DNA of 64,000 bases from Phocaeicola vulgatus ATCC 8482 (GTDB lineage Bacteria > Bacteroidota > Bacteroidia > Bacteroidales > Bacteroidaceae), in assembly GCF_000012825.1 (NCBI RefSeq), contig NC_009614.1, forward strand, positions 1,674,001 through 1,738,000, written 5' to 3'. The notes below the pieces were generated by a model. The model was given only the letters and a program-made list of their open reading frames with translations, did no database searches and had not been told where the DNA came from. A program made the translations under genes and the position numbers. Positions 9,401 through 17,420 of the stretch are shown here, piece after piece. Every line of letters starts with the position of its first letter. Within the stretch, counting starts at the first letter, position 1.

Positions 9401-9643
9401 GAGTTGTTTGCTAATACGTTCAGCCGTTCTTTCCTAAAACTGAGACGTGTTGCAGTGACGTATGATTTGACTAAGTTCATTCAGTCACAGTTTATAAAAG
9501 GGCTGGATGTCACAGTGTTTGGAAACAATCTGGCCGTGCTGAAAAAGACTCCTTATTTGGATCCGGACTTTGGTGCCAGTGATGGAGATTTGCAGGATCC
9601 GTCGGCCCGTTATGTAGGAGTGAGTGCTAACATTAAATTTTAA
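6497..9643 (+). CDS. SusC/RagA-family TonB-linked outer-membrane transporter
   Basis: A 1048-residue TonB-dependent beta-barrel that imports ligands across the outer membrane together with its SusD partner. After a signal peptide (ending near VKAQN) come a carboxypeptidase-regulatory-like domain (about 24-100, with GASVMVKNSTVGTVTDMDG and FSYIGYTPVE), a TonB-box-like IDEVVVTAIG, and the plug domain (FSLRGKTPLMVIDGVPV; GTAAAALYGSRGKDGAILIT). The rest is barrel, ending in aromatic VSANIKF. There is no STN signalling domain, so no direct anti-sigma control is expected. The SusD gene starts 15 bp downstream. The presence of a metallophosphoesterase two genes on suggests a phosphorylated ligand, but this is inference. 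Confidence 0.93.
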   Translation: MKTKQCLVIVMTLLCLCVKAQNLRVTGVVRDKSDVIIGASVMVKNSTVGTVTDMDGRYSVEVPANGVLIFSYIGYTPVEKQVDGQTVINVTMNDDVQAIDEVVVTAIGIKQQKKKLGYTTQQVNTEALDQPGTVNVGNALSGQVAGLTVNNPTGIFQAPSFSLRGKTPLMVIDGVPVESDLFDVSPENIESINVLKGTAAAALYGSRGKDGAILITTKLAKEDGLTVTAGLSSMVSAGFTVFPETQTEFGSGSNGQYAFWDGADGGISDGDMTWGPRFAGQKIAQWNSPIRNKETGETIPWWGDVSGTIYDDQSKYERVPIAWEPHDNLRDFLRTGIITKATFSVASKSKKANYNFNGDFSNQRGQVPNTSVYTGGLNFNSMYNLSNSVTLSANLSYNKVYSPNYPRYGYGPKNHMYTILLWMGNDVNGKELAEHYYRPDSEGTRQANYNYAWYNNPYFAANELTQKHDRNTMNGQLKLNWDVIPGLSLQGRAAGRLESTFEDMSVPKSYMNYGDSRNGDYKTWNTDQLDINADFLATYTRAFSRNFTLTVNAGTSLYYRQIRKQSQSTDGLIVAKVYNLGNSLNPVSATNSMNEKAIESVYGSVNVDLFESLFLTFTGRNDWSSTLAKGNNSYFYPSVSLSTLVNEYVKLPSWMDYLKVNGAWAQVSSDLDSYSLYATYSNGTLYGSIPSVTYPGTLLNANILPQKTTSYEVGVSTSFLHNRIGIDLTYYHMLDENSIIELPISSASAFTKRYVNGNEYTTNGFELIVSATPVKNKNFTWNVATNWSSNIRKLTGIYGNQEKFGDLKKGDRADAMYATEWEKTPDGRLILDANTGLPTQSAFKTKVGNQSPDVRFGLQNTFKIKDFTVNIDMDGAIGGTLISTTTQKMWWGGKHPKSTMYRQEEYDNGGKPVYVPEGVNIVSGEVTYDVNGNIVSDTRVYKKNETAVNIQTWAQNYPYRAVVRTEESELFANTFSRSFLKLRRVAVTYDLTKFIQSQFIKGLDVTVFGNNLAVLKKTPYLDPDFGASDGDLQDPSARYVGVSANIKF

Positions 9644-9657
9644 CGTTTATTCAAAAT

Positions 9658-11142
9658 ATGATGAAGAAGTATATCAAATACATGGCATCTCTTCTTGCCG
9701 TATCCTTTGCAATGAGTGCTTGCATTGATTTGGAAGAGATGAATGTGGATCCTAATAATGCCACTACTACCAATCCTTCCCTGTTGTTGACCGGAGTTGC
9801 TTATAGTGCTTTCAATCAAACCAGTTCGGATGCTTGCCATGCAGCCAAGATGCTGATTCTGACTTCGGGAGAAAGCAAGTATCAGGTTTATAAATGGACG
9901 CGTGGGGATTTTGATTATTATAGCAATTTGCGTGATGTGACCAAAATGTCAGAAGAGGCCGGAGAAGGAAGTGCTTATCAGGCTTTGGCTCATTTCTTCC
10001 GTGCCAATTATTTCTATCAGTTGACTCTGGACTTTGGAAGTATCCCCTATACGGATGCGCTTAAGGCAGAAACAGATGCGAATTACCAGCCGGCATACGA
10101 TTCGCAGGAAGTTGTGCTGGCCGGCATTTTGAAGGAACTGGAAGAGGCCGATAAAATGCTTGAAGGCAGTGATGAGATTATTTCGGGAGATATTATCTAC
10201 AATGGCAACTTGGTTAATTGGAGAAAATTGATTAATGCTTACCGCTTACGTATTTTGATGTCTTTGTCGGGAAAAGAGAAGGTAGGTGATATAGATGTTA
10301 AATCGGAGTTTTCAAAGATTGTAGCCGACGGACCTTTAATGGAAAGCTTGTCGGATAACGGGCAGTTGATCTATCTTGACCAGCAGGATAACCGTTATCC
10401 GTATTTTAATGACAGCGATTTCGGTTCGGGGCGTTTTATGGATTCCACTTATATTGCTGAATTGGCTACACGGCAGGATCCGCGTTTATTTGCTGTTGCC
10501 ACGCAAACTCCGAATGCTGAAAAAGCCGGAAAAGCGATTAATGATTTCAGCTCTTATGACGGGGGTGATCCGGCTGTTCCTTATAGTTTGGTTAATGATA
10601 AGGCGGTGGCTGGAAACTGTTCCAAGCCTGCTCCCCGTTATTACCAGACTCCGACCAATGAGCCTATGGTCTTGTTAGGTTACGTTGAACAGCAGCTTAT
10701 ATTGGCTGAGGCTGTAGTAAGAGGATGGATTCAGGGAGATGACAAGATTTATTATGAATCGGCCGTCAAGGCGTCTTTTGAGTTTTATCAGAAATATGCT
10801 GTGTCGGTAGCTGATTATCTCACTCAGGATGCAGCGGCAGAATACCTTCGAAATGACAAGGTGGCTTATTCCTCTTCCCTTTCTACTGATGAGAAGATAG
10901 AGCGTATTATTATGCAAAAGTATTTGCCGACATTTTTGCAGGGAAGTGTATGGCTACCCTACTATGAGGCGCTTCGTACGGGGTATCCCGATTTCCGCCG
11001 TGCCGCAGGAGTTAGTCTGCCTTATCGCTGGATGTATCCGCAGGATGAATATAATAACAATGCCACTCATGTGGAGGCTGCTTTGAATGAGCAGTTTGGT
11101 GGAAGTGATAAAACCTCGGATAAGCCTTGGTGGTTGCAGTAA
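9658..11142 (+). CDS. SusD/RagB-family lipoprotein (SusD-like 2 type)
   Basis: A 494-residue surface lipoprotein that caps the SusC partner and binds ligand. The N-terminus has a lipobox (SFAMSAC, Cys near residue 21) followed by the phrase NVDPNNATTTNP typical of the SusD-like-2 subfamily, which is often paired with SusC proteins outside classical starch systems. The alpha-helical body includes HFFRANYFYQLTLDFGSIPY and ends at WWLQ. It lies 15 bp after SusC and 23 bp before the metallophosphoesterase, so the three are one transcription unit. The ligand is unknown. Confidence 0.9.
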   Translation: MMKKYIKYMASLLAVSFAMSACIDLEEMNVDPNNATTTNPSLLLTGVAYSAFNQTSSDACHAAKMLILTSGESKYQVYKWTRGDFDYYSNLRDVTKMSEEAGEGSAYQALAHFFRANYFYQLTLDFGSIPYTDALKAETDANYQPAYDSQEVVLAGILKELEEADKMLEGSDEIISGDIIYNGNLVNWRKLINAYRLRILMSLSGKEKVGDIDVKSEFSKIVADGPLMESLSDNGQLIYLDQQDNRYPYFNDSDFGSGRFMDSTYIAELATRQDPRLFAVATQTPNAEKAGKAINDFSSYDGGDPAVPYSLVNDKAVAGNCSKPAPRYYQTPTNEPMVLLGYVEQQLILAEAVVRGWIQGDDKIYYESAVKASFEFYQKYAVSVADYLTQDAAAEYLRNDKVAYSSSLSTDEKIERIIMQKYLPTFLQGSVWLPYYEALRTGYPDFRRAAGVSLPYRWMYPQDEYNNNATHVEAALNEQFGGSDKTSDKPWWLQ

Positions 11143-11164
11143 TCAGTTTAAATAAATTTTTAGG

Positions 11165-12169
11165 ATGATGAAAAAGATAAAAACATTATGTGGTGTGTTG
11201 GCTCTGCTTTGTGTAGGGATGATGCCGGTAAGCGCGCAAAATGTGCTGAAATTCAATGCAGACAAGAAGTTTAAGATTGTTCAGTTCACTGATGTTCATT
11301 GGGTACCGGGAGACTCTGCCTCGGAAGAAGCGGCGGAGCGAATGAATGAGGTCTTGGATGTTGAGAAACCGGATTTGGTGATTTATACAGGTGATTTGGT
11401 GTTTGGCAAGCCGGCGAGCGAGGCATTGTCTAAAGCTTTGGAACCTGTTGTTTCCCGCCGTTTGCCTTTTGCCGTGACTTGGGGAAACCATGATGATGAG
11501 CAAGATATGACCCGTATTGAGTTACTGGAATATATCAAAGATATGCCGGGTAATCTGACCTCTACCACGGCAGGGATTTCGGGAGTTACTAATTATGTAC
11601 TTCCTTTGAAGTCGGAAGACGGAAAGAAGGATGCAGCTGTGCTTTATGTCTTCGATAGCAATGCGTATTCGTCTTTGAAACAGGTAAAAGGGTATGATTG
11701 GATAAGGCCGGATCAGATAAATTGGTATGTTGAGAGCAGTGTGGGATATACGGAACGTAATGGTGGCAAGCCACTGCCCTCGTTAGCTTTCTTTCATATT
11801 CCTTTTCCGGAATATAATGAAGCGGCGCAAGATGAAAATGCGTTATTGATAGGAACACGTAAGGAAAAGGCTTGTGCTCCGTTGATTAATACAGGTTTGT
11901 ATGCTGCTATGCTGAATGCAGGAGACATAATGGCTACATTTGTGGGGCACGACCATGTGAATGATTATGTGGTTGATTGGAAAGGGATTTTGTTGTGCTA
12001 TGGACGGTTTACCGGAGGGAATACCGTTTATCACGATATTCCGGGAGGAAATGGGGCACGGGTCATTGAACTGACACAAGGAGTGCGCTCTTTCAAGACA
12101 TGGGAGCGTTTGGAGGGAGGAAAGATTATTAATGAAGTAAATTATCCGTCTGATTTCCAAAGAGAATAA
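11165..12169 (+). CDS. Secreted calcineurin-like metallophosphoesterase
   Basis: A 334-residue phosphoesterase with a signal peptide (cleavage near VSAQN, about residue 26). The metal-binding blocks of the calcineurin-like fold are present in order: FTDVHW near 39-44, YTGDLVFG near 76, WGNHDDE near 104-110, FFHIPFPE near 203, and GHDHVNDY near 260. Similar to the purple-acid-phosphatase-like group in which the signature Tyr is not obvious. It closes the operon with SusC/SusD, so it probably removes phosphate from a substrate in the periplasm or at the surface. The terminator near 12273 follows. Confidence 0.85.
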   Translation: MMKKIKTLCGVLALLCVGMMPVSAQNVLKFNADKKFKIVQFTDVHWVPGDSASEEAAERMNEVLDVEKPDLVIYTGDLVFGKPASEALSKALEPVVSRRLPFAVTWGNHDDEQDMTRIELLEYIKDMPGNLTSTTAGISGVTNYVLPLKSEDGKKDAAVLYVFDSNAYSSLKQVKGYDWIRPDQINWYVESSVGYTERNGGKPLPSLAFFHIPFPEYNEAAQDENALLIGTRKEKACAPLINTGLYAAMLNAGDIMATFVGHDHVNDYVVDWKGILLCYGRFTGGNTVYHDIPGGNGARVIELTQGVRSFKTWERLEGGKIINEVNYPSDFQRE

Positions 12170-12272
12170 TAGTCAGTTGGGCAGGATAGGGGGATTCTCA
12201 GTACCTGTCCTTCCGGTGACAAGACTGTTTCGTCATTTGTTATACATAAATTATTGTCACAGCTTCATACAT

Positions 12273-12317
12273 CCCTGTCGGCATTCTATGGATATAGTTA
12301 ATAATGGCCGGCAGGGT
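12273..12317. terminator. Hairpin between convergent genes
   Basis: CCCTGTCGGC (12273-12282) and GCCGGCAGGG (12306-12315) are inverted repeats with one G-U pair. They lie between the convergent phosphoesterase and DUF2851 genes; no long T-run follows. Confidence 0.5.
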
Positions 12318-12326
12318 GATAGAATA

Positions 12327-13592
12327 TTATGACCGTTTCAGATATTCGTACCCTATCCGGCAATACAGGCATTTTTTCTTATCGCAATATTCTTTCTTTA
12401 ATTGTATCAAAGCTTGGCTGTCGGCGGCATTGGAGGCTTTCATTCCGCATTGTTCCCACATGCGGGTGATATAATTGTTCTCCGCTTTCAATTCTTCCAG
12501 AAAACAGCCGGCACGTGCACAAAGTACACGATTCCCTTTATGCAGTCCGTAAGCATAGAGAAATGTCACTACCGTGTTGATAATGAGTAAATCCAGTGAG
12601 GTGTTACTTAGAGTCTTCGGACGGGAAGGGGAAGAACCGCCAAATGTATAATGAGTGAGCCAGTATTCTGACGTTCCTCCTTTCAGAATATCTCTGACAC
12701 CTTGTAGTGTTTCCGTTTCCATGATGCGAGAGAGCAGTCCGTAGGCACGATGATAAAGACATGCCAACTGTGCAATCCGTATATGCGGAAAATTAGCAGG
12801 ACGTAGCCGGAGAAAACGCCATAGGGAAGCATCCATCGGGATAAGTCCGAATTTATGCTGTAGATAGGTGTACTCTTTTTTTAGCCGGAGATAGTATCCG
12901 TCTCCATCAGAATCTTCCAGAATGCCGGCTTGTCCAAAGAAGATGGCTTCTATCTGGAAAAGGTCGTTCCGATGCTTGTCTACTGCCCGGAAGGGAAGCC
13001 GATGAGCCCAGGTTTCGAAAGCGTCTCCGTTCAGCCCGAAACCGAAATTACGTGCCAGTGTGATAAAAAAAGCATCTTCCCAATTGCCTTGACAACGTTT
13101 TAACCGTTCATTCAATAAGGTCGCTTTTTGCTCGAATCTTTCCATCTGTAAGGCAGTCATCCATGAGTGGGCGGTGAAAGGGGGGAGTGAAGGAATGATG
13201 CGGTAACAAGGGGGGTAGCTGTCTGTTTCCAACAGTTCCTTGTAGTTGGTGCGGACCGCTTCCGGGCAGATGAGTTGTATTTGGGGGATTCTTTCTCCAT
13301 TGCTCCTGCTGATTTCCGTATCTATTTCGGAGGCTATATGCAGAATGACAGAGTTGTAACCGGCATCTGCATGATGTCCGTGTTTGAACCAGTCTGAAGA
13401 TCTTTCATGTATCTCGATATTGCCTATCCAAAGCACACCGTCCAGCTTGAGCTTGGCATTAAAAAAATCGGGACCGGCGTCGGTATTCGCCAGTCCCGTA
13501 TCTATAACTTCCACTTGTTGGCCGGTTGTTGTTTTCAGTTCTTTGAGAGGAAATATTTTATGTTTCCATACATAGTGTAATAGTTGTTCCAT
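12327..13592 (-). CDS. DUF2851 family protein
   Basis: A 421-residue protein of the Bacteroidetes DUF2851 family; function unknown. Visible features are the N-terminal LLHYVWKHKIFPL, a stretch with aspartates and glycines (DTGLANTDAGPDFFNAKL, about 33-50) that with the following WIGNIEIHERSSDW resembles the conserved front half of the family, and a C-terminal cysteine cluster (CDKKKCLYCRIGYE, about 402-415) that could bind a metal. No signal peptide is seen. It is divergent from dapB with a shared intergenic promoter region. The name rests on recognition of the overall pattern, not on a search. Confidence 0.75.
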   Translation of the reverse strand: MEQLLHYVWKHKIFPLKELKTTTGQQVEVIDTGLANTDAGPDFFNAKLKLDGVLWIGNIEIHERSSDWFKHGHHADAGYNSVILHIASEIDTEISRSNGERIPQIQLICPEAVRTNYKELLETDSYPPCYRIIPSLPPFTAHSWMTALQMERFEQKATLLNERLKRCQGNWEDAFFITLARNFGFGLNGDAFETWAHRLPFRAVDKHRNDLFQIEAIFFGQAGILEDSDGDGYYLRLKKEYTYLQHKFGLIPMDASLWRFLRLRPANFPHIRIAQLACLYHRAYGLLSRIMETETLQGVRDILKGGTSEYWLTHYTFGGSSPSRPKTLSNTSLDLLIINTVVTFLYAYGLHKGNRVLCARAGCFLEELKAENNYITRMWEQCGMKASNAADSQALIQLKKEYCDKKKCLYCRIGYEYLKRS

Positions 13593-13615
13593 GTTAATGA
13601 GGTGTAAATGTTTGG

Positions 13616-13652
13616 CAAATGTAATGGTTTACAACGAAAAACGCTATCTTTG
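13616..13652. promoter_or_regulatory. Divergent -7 boxes for DUF2851 (-) and dapB (+)
   Basis: CAAATGTA at 13616-13623 reads TACATTTG on the minus strand, upstream of the DUF2851 gene. TATCTTTG at 13645-13652 on the plus strand sits 23 bp before the dapB ATG at 13676. The latter rules out the in-frame GTG at 13652 as the dapB start. Confidence 0.6.
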
Positions 13653-13675
13653 TGGCTGAAATAACATTCGTAATT

Positions 13676-14431
13676 ATGAAAATAGCATTAATAGGATACG
13701 GAAAGATGGGCAAGGAGATTGAAAAGGTTGCAGTTGCCCGCGGACATGAGATTGTGAGTATTATAGATGTTGATAATCAAGATGATTTTAATTCGGAAGC
13801 ATTTAAATCAGCAGATGTGGCTATTGAGTTTACTAACCCGATGGTGGCATATGATAACTATATGAAAACTTTTGCTGCCGGTGTCAAATTGGTATCGGGC
13901 AGTACCGGATGGATGGACAAACATGGTGATGAGGTGAAAGAATTATGCACGAAAGGTGGAAAAACCTTGTTCTGGTCGTCTAATTTCAGTCTGGGTGTCG
14001 CTATATTCTCTGCTGTAAATAAATACTTGGCTAAAATAATGAATAACTTTCCCGCTTACGAGGTTTCCATGACCGAAACTCATCATATTCATAAACTGGA
14101 TGCGCCCAGCGGAACAGCCATCACGCTGGCCGAAGGAATTCTGGAAAATATGAACCGCAAGAGTAAATGGGTGAAAGGGACCATGGTGGCACCGGATGGA
14201 ACCGTGTCGGGAACATCGGAATGTGCCGAGAATGAGTTTCCTGTAAATTCGATCCGTGAAGGGGAGGTGTTTGGTATTCATACTATCCGCTATGACTCTG
14301 AGGCGGACAGCATCTCAATTACCCATGATGCCAAGAATCGGAAGGGGTTTGCCTTGGGAGCTGTTTTGGCGGCGGAATATACATCCAGGCATGAAGGGTT
14401 ATTAGGAATGAGTGATTTATTTCAGTTTTAA
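13676..14431 (+). CDS. dapB: 4-hydroxy-tetrahydrodipicolinate reductase
   Basis: DapB reduces 4-hydroxy-tetrahydrodipicolinate to tetrahydrodipicolinate in lysine and diaminopimelate synthesis, using NAD(P)H. The 251-residue protein has the N-terminal nucleotide-binding motif ALIGYGKMGKE, the SGSTGW segment near residue 82 and the family signature ETHHIHKLDAPSGTA near 141-155 carrying the catalytic His and Lys. Slightly shorter than the enterobacterial enzyme, as usual in Bacteroidetes. First gene of a run with lepB copies (3 bp to the next start), so peptidoglycan precursor synthesis and secretion genes share a transcript here. Confidence 0.95.
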   Translation: MKIALIGYGKMGKEIEKVAVARGHEIVSIIDVDNQDDFNSEAFKSADVAIEFTNPMVAYDNYMKTFAAGVKLVSGSTGWMDKHGDEVKELCTKGGKTLFWSSNFSLGVAIFSAVNKYLAKIMNNFPAYEVSMTETHHIHKLDAPSGTAITLAEGILENMNRKSKWVKGTMVAPDGTVSGTSECAENEFPVNSIREGEVFGIHTIRYDSEADSISITHDAKNRKGFALGAVLAAEYTSRHEGLLGMSDLFQF

Positions 14432-14434
14432 GAT

Positions 14435-15859
14435 ATGATAAGAGCAACACGTACACAGTGGATTAAGTTTGCCGTTGTTCTGGCGCTTTACCTGATATTT
14501 CTTGTCTGGTTGAGAAGCTGGCTGGGATTGGTGGTTGTACCGTTTATCTTCGATGCGTATATCACAAAGAAGATTCCATGGACTTGGTGGAGAGAGTCCA
14601 AGAACCGTCATGTAGTGACTGTCATGGGATGGGTGGATGCTATTGTATTCGCACTGGTGGCGGTATACTTTGTCAACCTCTATTTCTTCCAGAACTATGT
14701 GATTCCTTCTTCTTCGCTGGAAAAATCATTGCTGACGGGTGATTATCTGTTTGTGAGTAAAATGAGTTATGGGCCCCGTGTGCCTCAGACTCCGCTGCAC
14801 ATGCCGTTGGCACAACACACACTGCCGTTTTTTAATTGTAAATCATACCTTGAGCATCCACAATGGGATTATAAACGGGTGAAAGGTTTGGGGGATGTAC
14901 AGTTGAATGATATCGTTGTCTTTAACTTTCCGGCCGGAGATACAGTTGCCACCGGTGTGCCCAATGATGATATTTACCGTCTGAGTTATGGCGCAGGCAA
15001 GGAGCTGGCAAAACCGGTGGATTTGGCTTCCATGACTCCGGAGCAGCAACGGGTGGTCTATGATTATTATTATCAGTTGGGACGGGAGTACCTGAAAGAG
15101 AATCCACAGAATTTCGGTGAGATAATCAGCCGTCCGGTAGACCGCCGTGAGAACTACGTGAAGCGGTGTGTGGGTTTGCCCGGACAAACGCTGGAGATAA
15201 AGGATCGTATTATTTATTTGGATGGTAAAGCTAATAAAGAGCCTGATAATGTGCAGTATCGTTATCTGGTGAAAACCAAGCGTCCTATTCCCGATGACCT
15301 GGCTCATGAACTGGGTATCAGCAAGGAGGATATGATGATGTATTATACGGATGCTTCTGTTTATAATATGCCTCTGACGGAAAAAGCGAAAGCGGGTTTG
15401 TTGGCGCGTAAGGATATTGTAGTCAGTATTGAGAATACACCGGCTGATGATGCGGGGGGCTTGTACCCGCTGAATATGTATAAGAACTGGACTACGGATA
15501 ACTACGGACCTGTATGGATTCCCAAAAAGGGAGAGACGGTGAAACTCACGATAGAGAATCTTCCTGTTTATGAGCGTCCTATTCATGTTTACGAGGGTAA
15601 TGAACTGGCGGTGAAAGATGGAAAGATTTATATTAACGGCAAGGAAACCGATGAGTATACTTTCAAGATGGATTATTATTGGATGATGGGAGATAACCGT
15701 CATAATTCGGCTGACTCCCGCTTTTGGGGATTTGTTCCTGAAGATCATGTGGTGGGAAAACCTATCTTTATCTGGTTGTCATTGGATAATGACCGTGGCT
15801 GGCTGGATGGAAAAATACGTTGGAACCGATTGTTTACCTTTGTAGATAACATTAAATAA
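14435..15859 (+). CDS. lepB: Signal peptidase I, long form
   Basis: Membrane serine protease that removes signal peptides from exported proteins. The 474-residue protein has hydrophobic segments near 10-45 and 69-92, then the catalytic serine box IPSSSLEKSL (about 98-107). The general-base lysine lies in VKRCVGLPGQTLEIKD, near residue 238. The C-terminal box GDNRHNSADSRFWGFVPEDH is near 420-440. It is much longer than E. coli LepB because of insertions between the boxes, which is common in Bacteroidetes. A second, shorter lepB follows after 1 bp. Confidence 0.92.
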   Translation: MIRATRTQWIKFAVVLALYLIFLVWLRSWLGLVVVPFIFDAYITKKIPWTWWRESKNRHVVTVMGWVDAIVFALVAVYFVNLYFFQNYVIPSSSLEKSLLTGDYLFVSKMSYGPRVPQTPLHMPLAQHTLPFFNCKSYLEHPQWDYKRVKGLGDVQLNDIVVFNFPAGDTVATGVPNDDIYRLSYGAGKELAKPVDLASMTPEQQRVVYDYYYQLGREYLKENPQNFGEIISRPVDRRENYVKRCVGLPGQTLEIKDRIIYLDGKANKEPDNVQYRYLVKTKRPIPDDLAHELGISKEDMMMYYTDASVYNMPLTEKAKAGLLARKDIVVSIENTPADDAGGLYPLNMYKNWTTDNYGPVWIPKKGETVKLTIENLPVYERPIHVYEGNELAVKDGKIYINGKETDEYTFKMDYYWMMGDNRHNSADSRFWGFVPEDHVVGKPIFIWLSLDNDRGWLDGKIRWNRLFTFVDNIK

Positions 15860-15860
15860 A

Positions 15861-16760
15861 TTGCGCATACCCTGTATTCCTGTATGGATAAAAGCAATGC
15901 TTACTGCTGTCATTCTGGTACTGTTGGTAAAGACATTTGCTTTCACCTCCTGCACCATTCCCTCTACCGGTATGGAGAATAGCCTTTATCAAGGGGAAAG
16001 GGTTTTGGTGAATAAGTGGAGTTATGGGTTTCGTGTGCCTTTTTCTATCTGGCGGTGGCTGGGAAAAACTGCCGGGAAAGGGGATATTGTGTTGTTCAAC
16101 AATCCTAATCCACGGTCTCCTCAGACGTCGGTGGGCAATCGGGAAGTGTTTATAAGCCGTGTGGTAGGAGTACCCGGAGATACGTTGATGTTGAATGATG
16201 AACTGTGGGTGACCGACGAACAAGTGTTGAGCCCGGATAGTAAATCTTTGTATGTCTATTCTCATACGGAAGAAGAAACGATGCAGGCTGCCATGCAGCA
16301 AGTGAACATTCAGGGAAACAGGTTGGTGGGGTATGCCGAGGGGAAGTATATACGTACCTTCAGTCATTATGAATATTACCTGTTAAAACAAAAACTGGCG
16401 GGAAAAGTGGATTTGATTCCTCTTTATCATAAGGATATAAGCAAGAGCCATCCCTTTGTGATCCCGGAAAAAGGGAAACCTGTCAAGGTATATCCTTGGA
16501 ATGTGACCTTGTTGTGCAATACTATTGTCCGCCATGAAGGGAGAGTGGCTTCTGTCAGGGGAGATACCCTGTATGTAGGGGAAAAACCTGTAGAAGCCTA
16601 TACATTTAATAAAAATTATTACTGGATGGCATCCAATAATCCGGTGAATCTGTGTGATTCGCGTTTATTCGGCCTGGTGCCCGATGACCATTTGATCGGT
16701 AAAGCTTGGCGCATTTGGTTTTCATCCAGAAAAGGGCGCATTTTTCAACGAGTGCAATAA
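15861..16760 (+). CDS. lepB: Signal peptidase I, second copy
   Basis: A 299-residue signal peptidase I paralogue. One membrane segment (about 11-28) precedes the serine box IPSTGMENSLYQGERVLV, the lysine box is ISRVVGVPGDTLMLND, and the C-terminal box is degenerate: WMASNNPVNLCDSRLFGLVPDDH instead of the usual GDN.xNS. The frame starts with TTG at 15861, directly after the previous stop; an ATG at 15897 would cut into the membrane segment, so the TTG is preferred. Its stop overlaps the start of the next gene (TAATG). The altered third box suggests different substrate preference or reduced activity, which is inference. Confidence 0.85.
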   Translation: MRIPCIPVWIKAMLTAVILVLLVKTFAFTSCTIPSTGMENSLYQGERVLVNKWSYGFRVPFSIWRWLGKTAGKGDIVLFNNPNPRSPQTSVGNREVFISRVVGVPGDTLMLNDELWVTDEQVLSPDSKSLYVYSHTEEETMQAAMQQVNIQGNRLVGYAEGKYIRTFSHYEYYLLKQKLAGKVDLIPLYHKDISKSHPFVIPEKGKPVKVYPWNVTLLCNTIVRHEGRVASVRGDTLYVGEKPVEAYTFNKNYYWMASNNPVNLCDSRLFGLVPDDHLIGKAWRIWFSSRKGRIFQRVQ

Positions 16761-17416
16761 TGGAGAATACGATATATTTAAGTTCGGCCTATCTGGCCCC
16801 GGTGGAATATTATACAAAACTGTTTGCCTGTGAGAAGGCCTATGTGGAACAGTATGACAATTATGTGAAACAGACTTATCGCAACCGTTGTGTCATTGCG
16901 GCAGCCGACGGTCCGCTGGCACTGACTATCCCTACGGAAAAAAGCGGTACACCTAAATGCCTGATGAAGGATGTCCGCATTTCGGATCATGGCAATTGGC
17001 GTCATATACATTGGAATGCTTTGGTGGCTGCATATAGAAACAGTCCTTTCTTTGAGTACTATGCTGATGATTTCCACGTCTTTTATGAAAAGAAATATGC
17101 CTTCTTGTGGGATTATAATCAGGAAATTTGTTCTTTAGTATGCGATTTGATCGATATTCATCCCCATATGGAAGGAACAACGGAATATTGCATGGAATTT
17201 GTTCCGGGTGAGGTTGATTTTCGTGAGACTATTCATCCGAAGCGTGACTGGCGTGAGGCGGATGCTGACTTTTGCCCTAAACCTTACTATCAAGTTTTTG
17301 ATGCCAAATACGGTTTTCTGCCGAATTTGAGTATCGCCGATCTTTTGTTTAATATGGGGCCGGAGAGCCTGATTGTTTTGCGAGATAGTGTTAAAGGTAT
17401 AAACCATAAAGAATAA
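16760..17416 (+). CDS. WbqC-like family protein
   Basis: A 218-residue cytoplasmic protein recognised as WbqC-like, a family first seen in polysaccharide loci and of unproven function. Visible marks are the N-terminal LSSAYLAPVEYYTKLF, NRCVIAAADGPLALTIPT near 40-57, HGNWRHIHWNALVAAYRNSPFF near 75-96 and the C-terminal YQVFDAKYGFLPNLSIADLLF. The ATG at 16760 shares its A with the stop of lepB copy 2; the frame opens earlier at 16706, inside lepB. It is translationally coupled to the signal peptidase genes and 4 bp before the SDR gene. Confidence 0.75.
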   Translation: MENTIYLSSAYLAPVEYYTKLFACEKAYVEQYDNYVKQTYRNRCVIAAADGPLALTIPTEKSGTPKCLMKDVRISDHGNWRHIHWNALVAAYRNSPFFEYYADDFHVFYEKKYAFLWDYNQEICSLVCDLIDIHPHMEGTTEYCMEFVPGEVDFRETIHPKRDWREADADFCPKPYYQVFDAKYGFLPNLSIADLLFNMGPESLIVLRDSVKGINHKE

Positions 17417-17420
17417 TATC

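Noticed and set aside
14843-15748. 301-codon antisense frame across lepB
   Set aside because: Overlaps a confident signal peptidase gene and shows no protein-like motifs.
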